NCBI GenBank assembly: GCA_018457135.1
Contig: JAGGDU010000205.1
Coordinates: 8,085 to 72,084 of the forward strand
Direction: 5' to 3'
Origin: Trichodesmium erythraeum GBRTRLIN201
GTDB taxonomy: Bacteria; Cyanobacteriota; Cyanobacteriia; Cyanobacteriales; Microcoleaceae
DNA length: 64,000 nucleotides
A program made the position numbers and the translations under genes. The notes under the pieces were generated by a model. The model made no database searches and was not told where the DNA came from. It worked only from the letters and a program-made list of their open reading frames with translations. Position 1 is the first letter of the stretch. The number at the start of each line of letters is the position of its first letter. Shown here in pieces: positions 10,096-20,459 of the stretch.

Positions 10096-12825
10096 TTACA
10101 GTTGAGTAGAACGACTCAACCAACTAATAGCTTCTCGAATCCAGTCTTCTGCATTTGTATTTTTGGACATATTAGCATCTTTACTAACTGCTTGCAATGA
10201 TTGTATTACTTCTTGACCTGTGTATCCTAAAGCCAACAAAGTCATTTCTACTTCTTCTTGAATAGCAGGCATAACTCCCACTGGTACTGATGTAGTTAAA
10301 CCTGCATCTTGTCGCCACTCGGCCAATTTATTTTTCAATTCTAAAGTAATACGTTCTGCTGTTTTTGCTCCTACTCCTGGGGTTTTGGCTAATACACGAG
10401 TATTTCCACCAACAATAGCTTGAACTAAGTCGGGTAATTCTGTTAAACTAAGCAAACCAATTTCCGGTTATCCTTTATAAGGTCTGCTCGTCTTCAGAAC
10501 CGGACGTGAGACTTTCACCTCATCACGGCTCCTCTCTTAAACGTCCCATTCAAGGGTACACCCAATGAAATTCCACCTAAAATCTAATTAGTCTAATAGG
10601 CTCACTGCTTTCAAGTCTTCAGCAGTTTTTTTTTAATAGTGACAATGTAAACATAACACTTGTTTATTCTTATGTGTTTTGTTACCACCTTCAGACCAGG
10701 GAACGATGTAGTCAACTTCGATTTATACAGTTGGCCTGAAGTTTAATCCACAAAATACGTATTTGTTTTTCTGACTTTTTATTAGTGTTACTACTTCTGT
10801 CTTTACACCTGGGTGTTTAGCAATTCTACTATTCCAATAAGTCCAGTCACAATCAGATGATTTGTGAACTTTCACCTTGATATGCCTTACAGTAGATATC
10901 TCTAAGTGTTGATTTGGTAAATATCTACGCCTTTCCAGAATCAAATTGCCATTATCAATATTAAGCAAATACTTTTTATTGACCTAGTTGCTTGACTCGT
11001 TTGGATACCTTCTATTTGTCCATCAACCTATTCTTTTCAACAAGAGATTATTCAGTGAGTCTAAATATCTTTTTACTGACTTGGGTAGAAAAGTAATTAC
11101 CCCATCCTCCAATTACTGGATTAAGTTTCTTTATTAGCGCTCTAATGGAAGCAGATTTGTGAGAATTATATATATCCGCTAATTTCCTATAGTCAAATAC
11201 CCCAGAATTTAAGCATTTTTTGATTAGTTATCTGTAGACTTTGCTACCATCTTTTCTAGCAGTGCATCATGATTAATTAGGCTTATACATTTGGATATAT
11301 CAACATCTAACACATCATCTAACACATCTTTAGTTTTCTGCTTGACACTGTCAAAGATAGCACTAATAGCATGATGTGTTGATCGTCGTGGTTGAAAACC
11401 ATGACTGTTAGGCTCGAAACCTGCTTTCCATTCTGGTGAGTTACCTAATTTTACCAGGGCTTGTAATGTATTCTCCTACATCTTTGGGGATCCTAGCTGT
11501 CCCTTTTCATCTCTTCCTAGTATTGGTATTGAGGATCTAAGGGTCGGACTTCCCTTGAAGTAATTTGATTTCAATAAGTTTACAAAGTTAAATCTTTGCT
11601 TATGAGGTAGATTTTTGATGCTATCCACAGCCACATTTTTTTCCCCAAGTCTACCTATGTTACTCACCTAAGAGCTAGTAACCCAGCATAATAACTAGAA
11701 GTCAGAAGTTTTTAGTATTTACGCATCTTGCTAATTTTGTTTGCCACGGCTGGATGCTCTGTAAATTAACTTTTGCAACTTCAATACATTCTTCTCAACC
11801 TTTTTCCAGTCTGTATCTCGCCACTTTAGGGCTAGTTTGATAGAGACTTGGGAGAGTATATCGTCTGTATCCCATGCCACACTTAAAAATAGTTTAGGAT
11901 TTTCTAAATTTATTTTTAGTGTTTTAGCCTTATTCATCGCTAATTGTCACCTTACATTACGTTTAACAGTGAGTACGTCTGCTTCAATGAGCTTCTTACT
12001 CAATCCTACTCTCTCTAAGACCTACGACCATTTTGCGTAGATTGACCTTGAATGGCTTCCTAAGTTTTCGACCTATACTCTTAGGTGTCTTAGAGAAGTT
12101 TCCTTGTTCCCTTATGCCTTTATTGCGACTGATTTAGCGGGGCAAAATCTCCCGGAGGGTTCGTATTGGTTGTTGATAATTACTACTCTATATAATTATC
12201 CATAGACCCTCTGACTTTCGTCCTACATAAACTAGCTACCTTTAAAATGGTCTATTATCACGAGAGTTTAATTACCTTCCTGTTCGTCCACCTGTCAGTC
12301 TCTGCTAGAAGTCTCACTTATCTGGTAGTTAAAGCTTTGACCCCATTTAGACCAGCTTCAAGGATTGATGTTCAGTCTCTACCTTGTGGCCTACGCTGTC
12401 AACCCAACAACAAGGCGGTAGGAATCTCACCTACAAGGTCATAAGAGTTATTCACAAGTCGAGGTTGTCCTCATGTGTTGACTTGGAACGGCCATTTATA
12501 TCCTAATTAAAGGTTTAGTGGCCAACAAGTCGCACAGAGTATCTAATAGAGCGATCGCTAATTGTGCCCCAATACCACTTACGCTTACTAACTGACGAAA
12601 TAAGTCTCTTTCAGCTGAAGTACCAAAACCGTACAAGACCATTTGGTCTTCTCGCATTTGTTGGTGAGTAAAAACTTGCACCTGCTTCCCTTCCTGTAAA
12701 CTCTGAGTTAAACGAGGTAGAACTTGTAGCTCATAACCTACTTGATTAACCTCTAAAATTACAGTCATACGAAAACCACTGCCTTTGTACACATTTGCCA
12801 CTTTGCCTTTTAGATAGTTAATCAT
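10096..12825 (-). CDS. ruvA: Holliday junction helicase subunit RuvA, split by a group II intron
   Basis: RuvA binds Holliday junctions and loads the RuvB motor. The gene is in two exons: 12825-12536 (290 nt) and 10441-10096 (346 nt). Joined they give 636 nt, exactly 212 codons (211 residues plus stop), the usual cyanobacterial RuvA length. The junction falls in Leu97 (CT|A) and restores the sequence IALLDTL-ELPDLVQAIVGG without a gap. Exon 1 encodes the OB-fold domain and the first helix-hairpin-helix (SVSGIGAQLA). Exon 2 encodes the second (TPGVGAKTAERI) and the RuvB-binding C-terminal domain. Unspliced, translation would run past residue 97 into the intron and stop about 11 codons later. 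Functional RuvA therefore requires splicing, which must use maturase supplied in trans because the intron's own protein is broken. Confidence 0.92.
10442..12535 (-). mobile_element. Group II intron inserted in ruvA
   Basis: The 5' end at 12535 reads GTGCGAC, the group II consensus start. Domain V is a 35-nt hairpin at 10531-10497: GAGCCGTGAT, a GTGAAAG turn, and CGTCCGGTTC, with the AGC triad. Domain VI follows, and the intron ends in TTAGTTTAAC at 10442. Removing 10442-12535 restores the ruvA frame exactly, which fixes both ends. At 2,094 bp the element is shorter than a typical ORF-containing copy, consistent with an internal deletion in the encoded maturase gene. The RNA core may still be spliceable. 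Confidence 0.93.
10620..11937 (-). pseudogene. Degenerate group II intron reverse transcriptase/maturase with HNH domain
   Basis: Fragments in shifting frames match an intron-encoded protein: an N-terminal WRDTDWKKVEKNVLKLQK segment (11937-11731), IPILGRDEKGQLG (near 11520), and EPNSHGFQPRRS followed by AISAIFDSVK (near 11400). Then LINHDALLEKM gives way almost at once to maturase-domain sequence (SIRALIKKLNPVIGGWGNYF, near 11100). The C-terminal part (DWTYWNSRIAKHP, then VDYIVPWSEGGNKTHKNKQ) is an HNH endonuclease. The reverse-transcriptase core with the YADD motif is missing between 11300 and 11160. In-frame stops and shifts are numerous, so no active protein is expected. Boundaries are approximate. 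Confidence 0.85.
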
Positions 12826-13291
12826 TCAAATTAATTCAAAATTATCATCAAATTATATATTAATGACAACTCTTGAAACAACAAAGTTAATATTCACAAA
12901 GTTTCAGATTATACTAGATTTACTTCAACAAATAACATTTATATAAAATTCAAATCTGTGGGGATAATTGGTATGACTATGATAATTTTTTCCTATCTTG
13001 ACTAAAATTAGCGTACTTTAGTTTTTTTGATAATAAAAGGGTGATAAATCTATGGTATGGAACAAACAATAAACTTGGAAAATATATATTTTATTGCTGT
13101 ACAAAAATTAATTCTATTACTAAAAGTGTTGGATTTAACTAAAACTTTAAAGATTGTTAAAATTAATTAATCTGAACAAATAGTTAAATTAATCAAGATT
13201 TAATGAGAGAATAAATTTACTGGAGTAATAGGAGTTGAATTTAACTTTAACTCAACTCCACTGCAGCTATGTAGAGTCTAGATTAAAAAAA
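12826..13291. other. Divergent promoter region of ruvA and the CyanoP gene
   Basis: This spacer separates the ruvA start (minus) and the CyanoP start (plus). It is A+T-rich and carries both promoters by position. I cannot identify individual boxes with confidence, and no gene is visible. Confidence 0.5.
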
Positions 13292-13834
13292 ATGTTCAAA
13301 AAAATTGTGGCCTTATGTTTAGTAGCGATCGCTCTTACACTAACAGGTTGTGTTTCTGTAGGCGGTGGACTCCAAAGCTTTGTAGATACAACAGATGGTT
13401 ACGAGTTCCTCTATCCCAATGGTTGGATCGAAGTCAAAGTTTCTGATGGCCCAGATGTAGTCTTCCATGACCTAGTTGAGGCTACTGAGAATGTTAGCGT
13501 AGTTATTAGTCCCATGGTTGAAGAAAAGACTTTGAGTGATTTGGGTACTCCTACCGATGTAGGCTATAGACTTAGCAAAAATGCCATTGCACCAAAAGAC
13601 TCAGGTCGGGAAGCAGAATTAGTTAACGCGGAAGCACGAGAGTATAAGACTAAAACATATTATAAATTGGAGTATGCAGTTAAACTTGCTGATGGAAGAG
13701 AACGTCATAACTTAGCAAGTGTAGCAGTTAGTCGAGGCAAGCTTTTCACCATCAATATTTCCACTACCGAAAAGCGGTGGGAAAAAGTGAATGATAAGTT
13801 TCAGCAAGTTATTAATTCTTTCTCTGTATATTAG
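13292..13834 (+). CDS. CyanoP (PsbP-family lipoprotein of photosystem II)
   Basis: The 180-residue product starts MFKKIVALCLVAIALTLTGC, a lipoprotein signal with lipobox LTGC, so it is anchored on the lumenal face of the thylakoid. The body is the PsbP fold: FVDTTDGYEFLYPNGW, DVVFHDLVEATENVSV, KTYYKLEYAV, then SVAVSRGKLFTINIS. CyanoP is an assembly factor for photosystem II in cyanobacteria rather than a stoichiometric extrinsic subunit. An upstream in-frame TTG at 13235 would add 19 residues before the signal peptide; the ATG at 13292 is preferred because the signal peptide then sits at the N-terminus. The maf gene follows 690 bp downstream on the same strand. Confidence 0.93.
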   Translation: MFKKIVALCLVAIALTLTGCVSVGGGLQSFVDTTDGYEFLYPNGWIEVKVSDGPDVVFHDLVEATENVSVVISPMVEEKTLSDLGTPTDVGYRLSKNAIAPKDSGREAELVNAEAREYKTKTYYKLEYAVKLADGRERHNLASVAVSRGKLFTINISTTEKRWEKVNDKFQQVINSFSVY

Positions 13835-14524
13835 AGACTGAATATATTAGAAAATATCAAAAAAAATATCGGGAATAGGGAGTAAGGAATAGGCAAAAAT
13901 ACAATTATTTGCCATTGAGTTTATTACCATAACCTTAAAAGTATAAAGGCTGGATACTCCCTAAAGGTAAATTGATTTCTATCTATAACCTTATTCCAAT
14001 TTTAAGATTGAATTTATCCACAAGTATATTAATACTTAACCTATTTTACAAGCAGTCTCTTATACTATTAAAAAAAAATAATGCCACATTCTATTGAGAC
14101 AGTTGGAGTAGAGAGTAGGATTTAGGAATAAGATATCTTCGCACTTTGGCAAATTGGCAAATTAATTGTTAAAAACATTGGTCTTACTCTTTTATCACTT
14201 AATAGCTTAAGCCTGAACCTTCTTCTTGCATTATTTTTGGGAATTAGCATTAAGTGGCTAGGTTAGAAAATATATTCATGTAACAAAATATAAATTACCT
14301 CTCAAATCAACTGTCTAGATGAACTTGGAGTTACTTTTAAAATTTAATTAAGAGTTAAGCAATTTTTATGCCTACCTACATCAATAGGAAGATTTAATCC
14401 AAGGAATGGATAGTAATTTTCCCAATTGAAAATAATAATAAATACCATTAAAACTATAGACTATAGTCCTAAAAAATTATTCAATTCTAATTTTGAATAC
14501 TTTATGAACCCCATGCTTTAAAAT
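13835..14524. other. Intergenic, nothing supported
   Basis: This spacer lies between cyanoP and maf. It contains a short G+A-rich tract (GGGAATAGGGAGTAAGGAA, near 13870), a motif type that recurs loosely at 54630 and 59585. No gene or structured RNA was recognised. Confidence 0.45.
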
Positions 14525-15139
14525 ATGAAAATTCCCAGCGTAATATTAGCTTCATCTTCATCAGCAAGACTTCGCTTGTTAAAAACTGTTGGTATTAACC
14601 CTATAGTTATGCCTAGTAACTTCGATGAGTCAACAATTAAATTAAAAGAACCTAGACAATTAGTAGAAACTTTAGCTCAGGCTAAAGCAGAAACAATAGC
14701 TAACTCTATAATGAAGGAAAAATTACCTGAAAAGCAATCAAATTTAATTTTAGGATGTGATTCAGTATTAGTTATTGAAGACCAGATTTATGGTAAACCT
14801 AATGATAAGCAAGAAGCGATCACTCGTTGGCAAAAAATGCGTGGTCAAGTAGGTCAGTTGTACACTGGTCATGCATTAATTGATTTATCCCAAAATAAAA
14901 CTATCGTACTTTGTCGAATGACTAAAGTTCATTTCTCCCATGTTAATGACCAAGAAATAGAAGCTTATGTTGCAACTGAAGAACCTTTAAAATGTGCTGG
15001 TTGTTTTGCTATAGATGGCATTGGTGGTTTATTTATAGAAAAGATAGATGGTTGTCACACAAATGTAATAGGTTTAAGTCTACCATTGTTCAGAGTTATG
15101 CTTAATAATCTAGGATATCAAGTTAGTAATTTTTGGTAA
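14525..15139 (+). CDS. maf: Maf family nucleoside triphosphate pyrophosphatase
   Basis: Maf proteins hydrolyse non-canonical or methylated nucleoside triphosphates (dTTP/UTP or m7GTP classes) to monophosphates and have been linked to septum formation. At 204 residues the length is normal. The N-terminal signature [17 protein letters not shown] forms the phosphate-binding loop. LGCDSVLVI supplies the catalytic Asp, and [21 protein letters not shown] and the C-terminal [15 protein letters not shown] are conserved. The substrate class cannot be assigned from sequence alone. The ATG at 14525 places the signature at residue 7, as usual. Confidence 0.93.
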   Translation: MKIPSVILASSSSARLRLLKTVGINPIVMPSNFDESTIKLKEPRQLVETLAQAKAETIANSIMKEKLPEKQSNLILGCDSVLVIEDQIYGKPNDKQEAITRWQKMRGQVGQLYTGHALIDLSQNKTIVLCRMTKVHFSHVNDQEIEAYVATEEPLKCAGCFAIDGIGGLFIEKIDGCHTNVIGLSLPLFRVMLNNLGYQVSNFW

Positions 15140-16796
15140 AATCAATAAAAATAGTTAAAATTTAAAAAAAATGTTTTTTTGTCTGAGATTGAAAATAATC
15201 CAGTATATAGAAATAGAAAAATAACTTAGGATAGCGTTAAGAGAAGTAGGAATAAAATTAGGAAGATAAATGTATTTAAAAAGAGTAAAAATTACTCAAG
15301 CTCAGGTTTTTATAGCTGTGAATTTTGTGAGTAAGTAGAAAATAAATATTGAGGTAATATGTCAGAATAGGTCGGGTTAATTATGACCAAACTTTTGTGC
15401 TGAACAAAACCAAAATAAATACCTATAAAAAATGAATAGGTATTGAATAAATGTTCAGATATTTCAATAAATCAGGCCATAAATTAGAAGTAACTCAGGT
15501 AAAAATAGAACTATTAATTGCGGTCACATTATTAATAAATTTGACTTACTCTTAATACTTAAAAAAAGGAAAAGTGATTTATCAAAAAAGAGTAGCCAAT
15601 TATGCAAGTTGTCTCAATAAAATCTTGAAAATATAGCTATTTTTAGACAGGTAATAGAGGTCAATATTGGTTAATTTCTGTGAAATATTTGATAAATTTG
15701 CAGAATAATTAATGACTGTTTGCCCTCAAAAACATCTAAATTATCACGACTAGGTAGAAGACCTGCACACTTTGTCATATCAGCTTTTTATTTCTGTCTG
15801 TTACCCCTACAGTTTCCCACCAAATCATCTTGAGCCCAAAACTCTTATTATTTTTTTTACCTCTGTTATTAACTTGGCTTCTTTTATCTAAAGTAAAAAA
15901 TAATCTAGTTCATTTATAATATTAAATTTTTTCCAGTGAAGTAAAGATATTATTTTTACTATAAAATCTGCTATAAATGCTTTTTGAAGATATTATTTTT
16001 ACTATGATATCTGCCATAACTTATTCTGAATTGGTATATTATTGTTTTTGTTGATAAAACCTTTGTACTTCAATTCTATTAACTGGCATAGTTTTACCTA
16101 ACCATTGATGAAATCTCCTATATATTCAGACTAAATATACTTATTTGTGTTATTTATTTTCTTTCAAAACAATAAATTTTGCTTTCCTTTCTCCTAACTT
16201 CTAAAGTGTAAAATAACCAATTATTCAGAGAGTGATATTAGTAAGTGATGAGTGGAAAATTGTAAGTCGAGAGTCAATTGTGTTAAAATATAATATTTTT
16301 AATTTCCTTCTTAAATATACCAAATTATCTATAGTAAAGATAATAAAACCTTATTTGAAAGCACTTTCTACTGAAAAACTCGAAAATAAAATTTTTCTTT
16401 AATATCATTGACATATTCTTATTTAATAATTATTCTGATCTAGAAGGTGAAATCAATCAAAAGGTCAAAAATTAGGAAAGAAAGTATTCTAATATGGCCG
16501 ATAGATTCTCACTAAATCCACAAGAGTACGAAACTATTTTATTATAGTAATCAAACTGTACCGTGAGGCACATGGGAACAGTGTAGTCAATACTTGTGTG
16601 ACACTGTATCACTTGAGTCTTAATACTCAAAAGAGGTTGGGGAAGCCTTAAATTTTTCCCTTTCTTTGAGATTTTAATTACGGTGGCAAAACCAAGAATT
16701 CCCCATATCTTCAGTGTAAGGGGAGTGTCAAATCAGTAAAAGCTAATATAGATTGAATTGCTAATCTACTAAATTATCCAGAGGTAAGTTTAAGTT
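15140..16796. other. 1.66-kb intergenic region upstream of peroxiredoxin
   Basis: No supported gene. The last 250 bp before the peroxiredoxin start are richer in G+C than the rest. They include a small hairpin at about 16611-16633 (TTGAGT-CTTAAT-ACTCAA), so a long 5' leader or small RNA is possible. A weak transposase-like fragment near 15700-15880 was considered and rejected. Confidence 0.4.
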
Positions 16797-17366
16797 ATGG
16801 TTATTGACAAAGTTCCTGACGTAGTATTCAAGACCCGTGTCCGTGATGAGTCAGTTGATGGGCCAAATCCTTTCCGGTGGCAAGACAAAACTACTCAAGA
16901 AATTTTTGGTGGCAAGCGTGTTGTCTTATTTGCATTACCCGGTGCTTTTACACCAACCTGCTCATCTACTCACCTACCCCGCTATGAAGAACTATACAAT
17001 GAATTTAAAGGACAAGGAATAGATGAAATTATCTGTCTATCAGTAAATGATGCTTTTGTGATGTTTCAATGGGGTAAACAGCAAGGTTCTAAAAACGTAT
17101 TCCTACTACCAGATGGTAATGGAGAATTCTCTCGCAAAATGGGAATGTTAGTAGAAAAGTCCAATCTAGGTTTTGGTATGCGTTCTTGGCGCTATGCAAT
17201 GGTTGTGAATGACTGCACAATTGAAAAGATGTTTGTTGAGGAAGGTTTTGCTGACAACTATGGTGATGACCCATTTGAGGTATCTGATGCAGATACAGTA
17301 TTAGCTTTTCTCAAAGGTCAAGAAGCACCAAAAGACAAACCAGCTAGATTAGATTTTGTGGGATAG
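16797..17366 (+). CDS. Type II (Prx5-like) peroxiredoxin
   Basis: The 189-residue thioredoxin-fold peroxidase reduces hydrogen peroxide and alkyl hydroperoxides, using glutathione/glutaredoxin or thioredoxin as reductant. The peroxidatic cysteine lies in [13 protein letters not shown] near residue 57. Further family motifs are [39 protein letters not shown], and [10 protein letters not shown] ahead of FVEEG. It has no fused glutaredoxin domain. A GAGGT element about 14 nt before the ATG could serve as a ribosome binding site. It stands alone between long spacers. Confidence 0.93.
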   Translation: MVIDKVPDVVFKTRVRDESVDGPNPFRWQDKTTQEIFGGKRVVLFALPGAFTPTCSSTHLPRYEELYNEFKGQGIDEIICLSVNDAFVMFQWGKQQGSKNVFLLPDGNGEFSRKMGMLVEKSNLGFGMRSWRYAMVVNDCTIEKMFVEEGFADNYGDDPFEVSDADTVLAFLKGQEAPKDKPARLDFVG

Positions 17367-18264
17367 TTGTAGTCTCTTATTTTTAGGCTGAGATAAACAA
17401 TAATGTAGGTAATGAAAAATTTTCTTTCTGTTCATATAGCAATTATATTTGATTTGTTAACTGTAGTGTCAAACTCTTAAATACAAGGCTAAAGGCTTTG
17501 CAGTAAAACAATATTTTCAAATTACTCTGCTATATATTTTTAATTTTTCACATAATCCTAACAGGACTTACCTATCCTGATCATAAATTGGCTTTATTAC
17601 TCTGATTATTTTTTTGCCCACAAATATGCAATTTTGTTGATAAACCTGGTTTATGTTTAAGTTATAGCTACTTGGGAATACTTTAATAAAATTCTTAAAA
17701 GCTTATTTAAGGATTGGCATTCTTGTAGTAGTCTTGGACAGGAACTAGATAAGAAAAATAAGTCTATTACCCCGATAGCTCCGCTCCCAGGAGCGGAGAG
17801 GGGATGAAAAGAGTATATGTTTTAATTATGCCCTTGGGTGTGGAAGGGGCGAAAGAGAAGGATATCAGAGAAATTTTATACTTTTTTTTGTATAAAAAAG
17901 TACGGTTTTATTTTATTGAAATTTTATTCCGGATAAAAGTCATTACTTGTCCCTTTATTAAAAACATACCTCTGTGAGGCTAATAGGGGTGTGTATAATT
18001 ACTGTGAATATAGCAGAGAGGGAGAATATTAACTCACCACTAAAATTATGGTCAAAGCTTTAAAGTTCCCGAGTGTACTCTAAGTAAAATGTCTGGAGTA
18101 TGTCAAACTGAGGAATTGAATTATATAGAAACAGCCAAAGTGGTTAGGAGATATGTAGCTCAAGTCAGAGGTTAAATTCGCAACACAGACTAAATTTGAG
18201 AGGCGTGAGAAGCTCTTAACTGCCCCGAGGACTGCTATAGTTGATTTATGTAAATACTCAAATA
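17367..18264. other. Intergenic with two hairpins
   Basis: This spacer lies between the peroxiredoxin gene and murI. It contains a perfect 9-bp stem (CTCCGCTCC/GGAGCGGAG, 17779-17798) with almost no loop, and an A/T hairpin near 17881-17903 (ACTTTTTT...AAAAAAGT). No U-tract follows the first, so it is not a clear terminator. The segment 18130-18240 is less A+T-rich and may be leader sequence of murI. Confidence 0.45.
17779..17798. repeat. Perfect 9-bp inverted repeat
   Basis: CTCCGCTCC and GGAGCGGAG are separated by two bases. This is the most G+C-rich spot in the neighbourhood. It can form a tight hairpin in DNA or RNA downstream of the peroxiredoxin gene, but lacks the T-tract of an intrinsic terminator on either strand. 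Confidence 0.75.
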
Positions 18265-19077
18265 ATGACTACTGAAACCAGACAAAAAAGAATAGGAATT
18301 TTTGACAGTGGGATAGGTGGCTTAACTGTTTTAAGAGAATTATATAGACAGTTACCCAAAGAATCTATTCTTTACTTTGCCGATACAGCAAGATTACCTT
18401 ATGGAACAAGAACTACCGAAGAGATTTTACAATTTGTAGATGAAATTATTACATGGCTAGTCAAAAGTGGAGTAAAAATGGTGTTGATGGCTTGCAATAC
18501 CAGTTCAGCTTTGGCTCTAGAAAAAGTTAAATCAAAATTTGATGTTCCTATTCTAGGATTAATTGTACCTGGAGCTAATACTGCAGTGAAACAAGGAAAG
18601 AGAATAGGTGTTATTGCGACTCCTGCAACTGCTGCTAGTAATGCATATCGTTATGCTATTTTAGAAGCAAATGCTTCTGTTCAAGTTTGGCAAGTTGGTT
18701 GTCCCTATTTCGTACCATTAATAGAGCAAAATCAGCTACATGATCCCTACACATATCAGATAGCAGAAGAATATTTAATGCCTCTAATACAGCAACAAAT
18801 TGATACATTAGTTTATGGTTGCACTCACTATCCTTATTTAGAACCAATATTGCGTTCATTATTACCTAAGTCGGTGATTTTTGTAGATCCTGCAGTTTCT
18901 CTGGTTAAGGTAGTAGCTAGAGAGTTAAAAATTATGAATTTGGAAAACGATAAAACACCAAAACCAACAAAATTTGTAGTTAGTTCTTCTCCACAAAAAT
19001 TTGCTGATTTATCATTACAATTGCTTGGTTACAAACCAGATGTACAAGTAATTTCTTTACCAGCTATGCTAAAGTAA
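18265..19077 (+). CDS. murI: Glutamate racemase
   Basis: MurI interconverts L- and D-glutamate for peptidoglycan precursor synthesis. From the ATG at 18265 the protein has 270 residues, typical length. Both catalytic cysteines are present: MACNTSSALAL in the N-terminal half and VYGCTHYPYLEP in the C-terminal half. The N-terminal IGIFDSGIGGLTVLRE, ADTARLPYG and the closing VDPAVSLV are also family signatures. An in-frame TTG at 18241 would add eight residues; the ATG is preferred because it places IGIFDSG near the usual position. Confidence 0.96.
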   Translation: MTTETRQKRIGIFDSGIGGLTVLRELYRQLPKESILYFADTARLPYGTRTTEEILQFVDEIITWLVKSGVKMVLMACNTSSALALEKVKSKFDVPILGLIVPGANTAVKQGKRIGVIATPATAASNAYRYAILEANASVQVWQVGCPYFVPLIEQNQLHDPYTYQIAEEYLMPLIQQQIDTLVYGCTHYPYLEPILRSLLPKSVIFVDPAVSLVKVVARELKIMNLENDKTPKPTKFVVSSSPQKFADLSLQLLGYKPDVQVISLPAMLK

Positions 19078-19439
19078 TTTAATGCTAGTTTCTATATAGA
19101 CTTCACAGAGGCAGATTTATTCTAATTAATTCTGTTTATATAAAAGATATGCTATTAAGCCTTATAAGTTATGATTAAACGAGGTCTGGCATATCTATAA
19201 GATGGGGTATAGTATGCAAATATTAATTTAATGAATACGTTTAGCTGAACCGTTAACACCTGTGAAAATCCTGCTGCCGAGTATTACCGTCAAAGCAGGA
19301 ATAAACATTAAAATCTCATAGCCAGTGACATTTTAATTAATTTTTAGAAGCATCTATTTAAGATTTTACCAGCATAGGCACAGTATATTATTATTCTTAG
19401 CCATTTGTCACTAGAATTTTGTAGCTACAAATTTAGTCA
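19078..19439. other. Intergenic between converging murI and patU
   Basis: This 362-bp spacer lies between the 3' ends of murI (plus) and patU (minus). No convincing terminator hairpin with a T-tract was found, and no gene is visible. Confidence 0.45.
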
Positions 19440-20459
19440 TTAAAGGTCTTGAAGACAAACAGCAAATTTTAAAGGTTCTTCCCAATTTGAAAACTTAACA
19501 GTTAGCTCATATTTTTGCTCAGGTTCTGGATCAAACAATTCTACCAATAGAGTACCAGCCTCAGAACATTGAGCAGTTGTTTGAGCTTCTCCACCTTGCA
19601 GTTTTAGACTTGCTGCTTCTGGTAATTCCCCTTTACATCTCAAAGATGCAGAAGACTTATCTTCAGCAATATAATATTCAGCCTCAATATTAATCAAACC
19701 TACAGCAGTTTCCCACTGTCTTCTTACCACTGACCCGTTTAAATAACAGATCAAAGTTAAAGATGATAGAATCTCTTTAGCAGCAAGTAAAGACAACAAC
19801 ATTTGTTGTCTTGGAGTTGCACTATTGTAAGTTATAACTTCCAGGGAAGGCAACTCTCCATCACGGGTTTGACCCACTAAGACTAAGCTGGCTAAATGAT
19901 TTAGGGACTGAGATTGGCCAGGGAACAAATTATCTACAACTTTAACCAATCTACTACCAGGTAGTAAATTGGATTGCACAATCTCTTGGCAAGACTGCAA
20001 AAGTCGAGTAAATACACTATATGTTAAAGGTATAGATAAGTTTCTCCACTTGATATTTTTCATTTGTGATGCCCAAGGAGGAATTGGGAAAACTAAATCT
20101 TTAGCTTCAACGTCTGGATAGTCAGTATCGTATCCCACTTCTTCCCAAGGAAACAGTGGTGGTTTAGATTCAATCTCAGTTTTCATCCGTTTTTGTAACA
20201 ATGACTCGAAACGATTATACACAGTTAGTACTTCTCCCAGTGGCATTGGTGGACGTCCGTTGCAGTTGAGACAGCCAATTTCTTCGGAATCATCTGGATA
20301 GAGTTCGTCCAACTCTTCCTTGACTTCTGCTTCCATATTATTTATGGACTTTGGACTATCTATTACTGTTGATATTTCTGTAGAATTTGGCTTCGATAGA
20401 AGCCAATCAAAGAAATTTTTTTCAAAAATTTCCACCTGTTTGTTCGTTTCGTTATTCAT
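19440..20459 (-). CDS. patU: PatU, heterocyst-pattern-associated protein
   Basis: The 339-residue protein begins at ATG 20459 (MNNETNKQVEIFEKNFFDWLL). This start overlaps the hetZ stop in the string ATGAATAA, indicating translational coupling. An upstream in-frame start would overlap hetZ by 59 bp and is less likely. Landmarks are EIGCLNCNGRPPMPLGEV near residue 80, PPLFPWEEVGYDTDYPD, and a C-terminal beta-rich domain. In Anabaena the equivalent is split into patU5 and patU3 next to hetZ and affects heterocyst spacing. Here it is a single uninterrupted gene. The molecular function is unknown; the assignment rests on linkage to hetZ and overall similarity. Confidence 0.85.
   Translation of the reverse strand: MNNETNKQVEIFEKNFFDWLLSKPNSTEISTVIDSPKSINNMEAEVKEELDELYPDDSEEIGCLNCNGRPPMPLGEVLTVYNRFESLLQKRMKTEIESKPPLFPWEEVGYDTDYPDVEAKDLVFPIPPWASQMKNIKWRNLSIPLTYSVFTRLLQSCQEIVQSNLLPGSRLVKVVDNLFPGQSQSLNHLASLVLVGQTRDGELPSLEVITYNSATPRQQMLLSLLAAKEILSSLTLICYLNGSVVRRQWETAVGLINIEAEYYIAEDKSSASLRCKGELPEAASLKLQGGEAQTTAQCSEAGTLLVELFDPEPEQKYELTVKFSNWEEPLKFAVCLQDL

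Noticed and set aside
15690-15880. Transposase-like pieces on the minus strand (FWAQDD, GLKMIWWETVGVTD)
   Set aside because: Two short matches in different frames without further motifs are too weak to support a relic.
17779-17798. Intrinsic terminator after the peroxiredoxin gene
   Set aside because: It is a strong stem but has almost no loop and no T-tract on either strand; kept only as an inverted repeat.
18130-18180. tRNA-like string (TAGCTCAAG...GGTTAAATTCG)
   Set aside because: No acceptor stem or anticodon arm can be formed around it.
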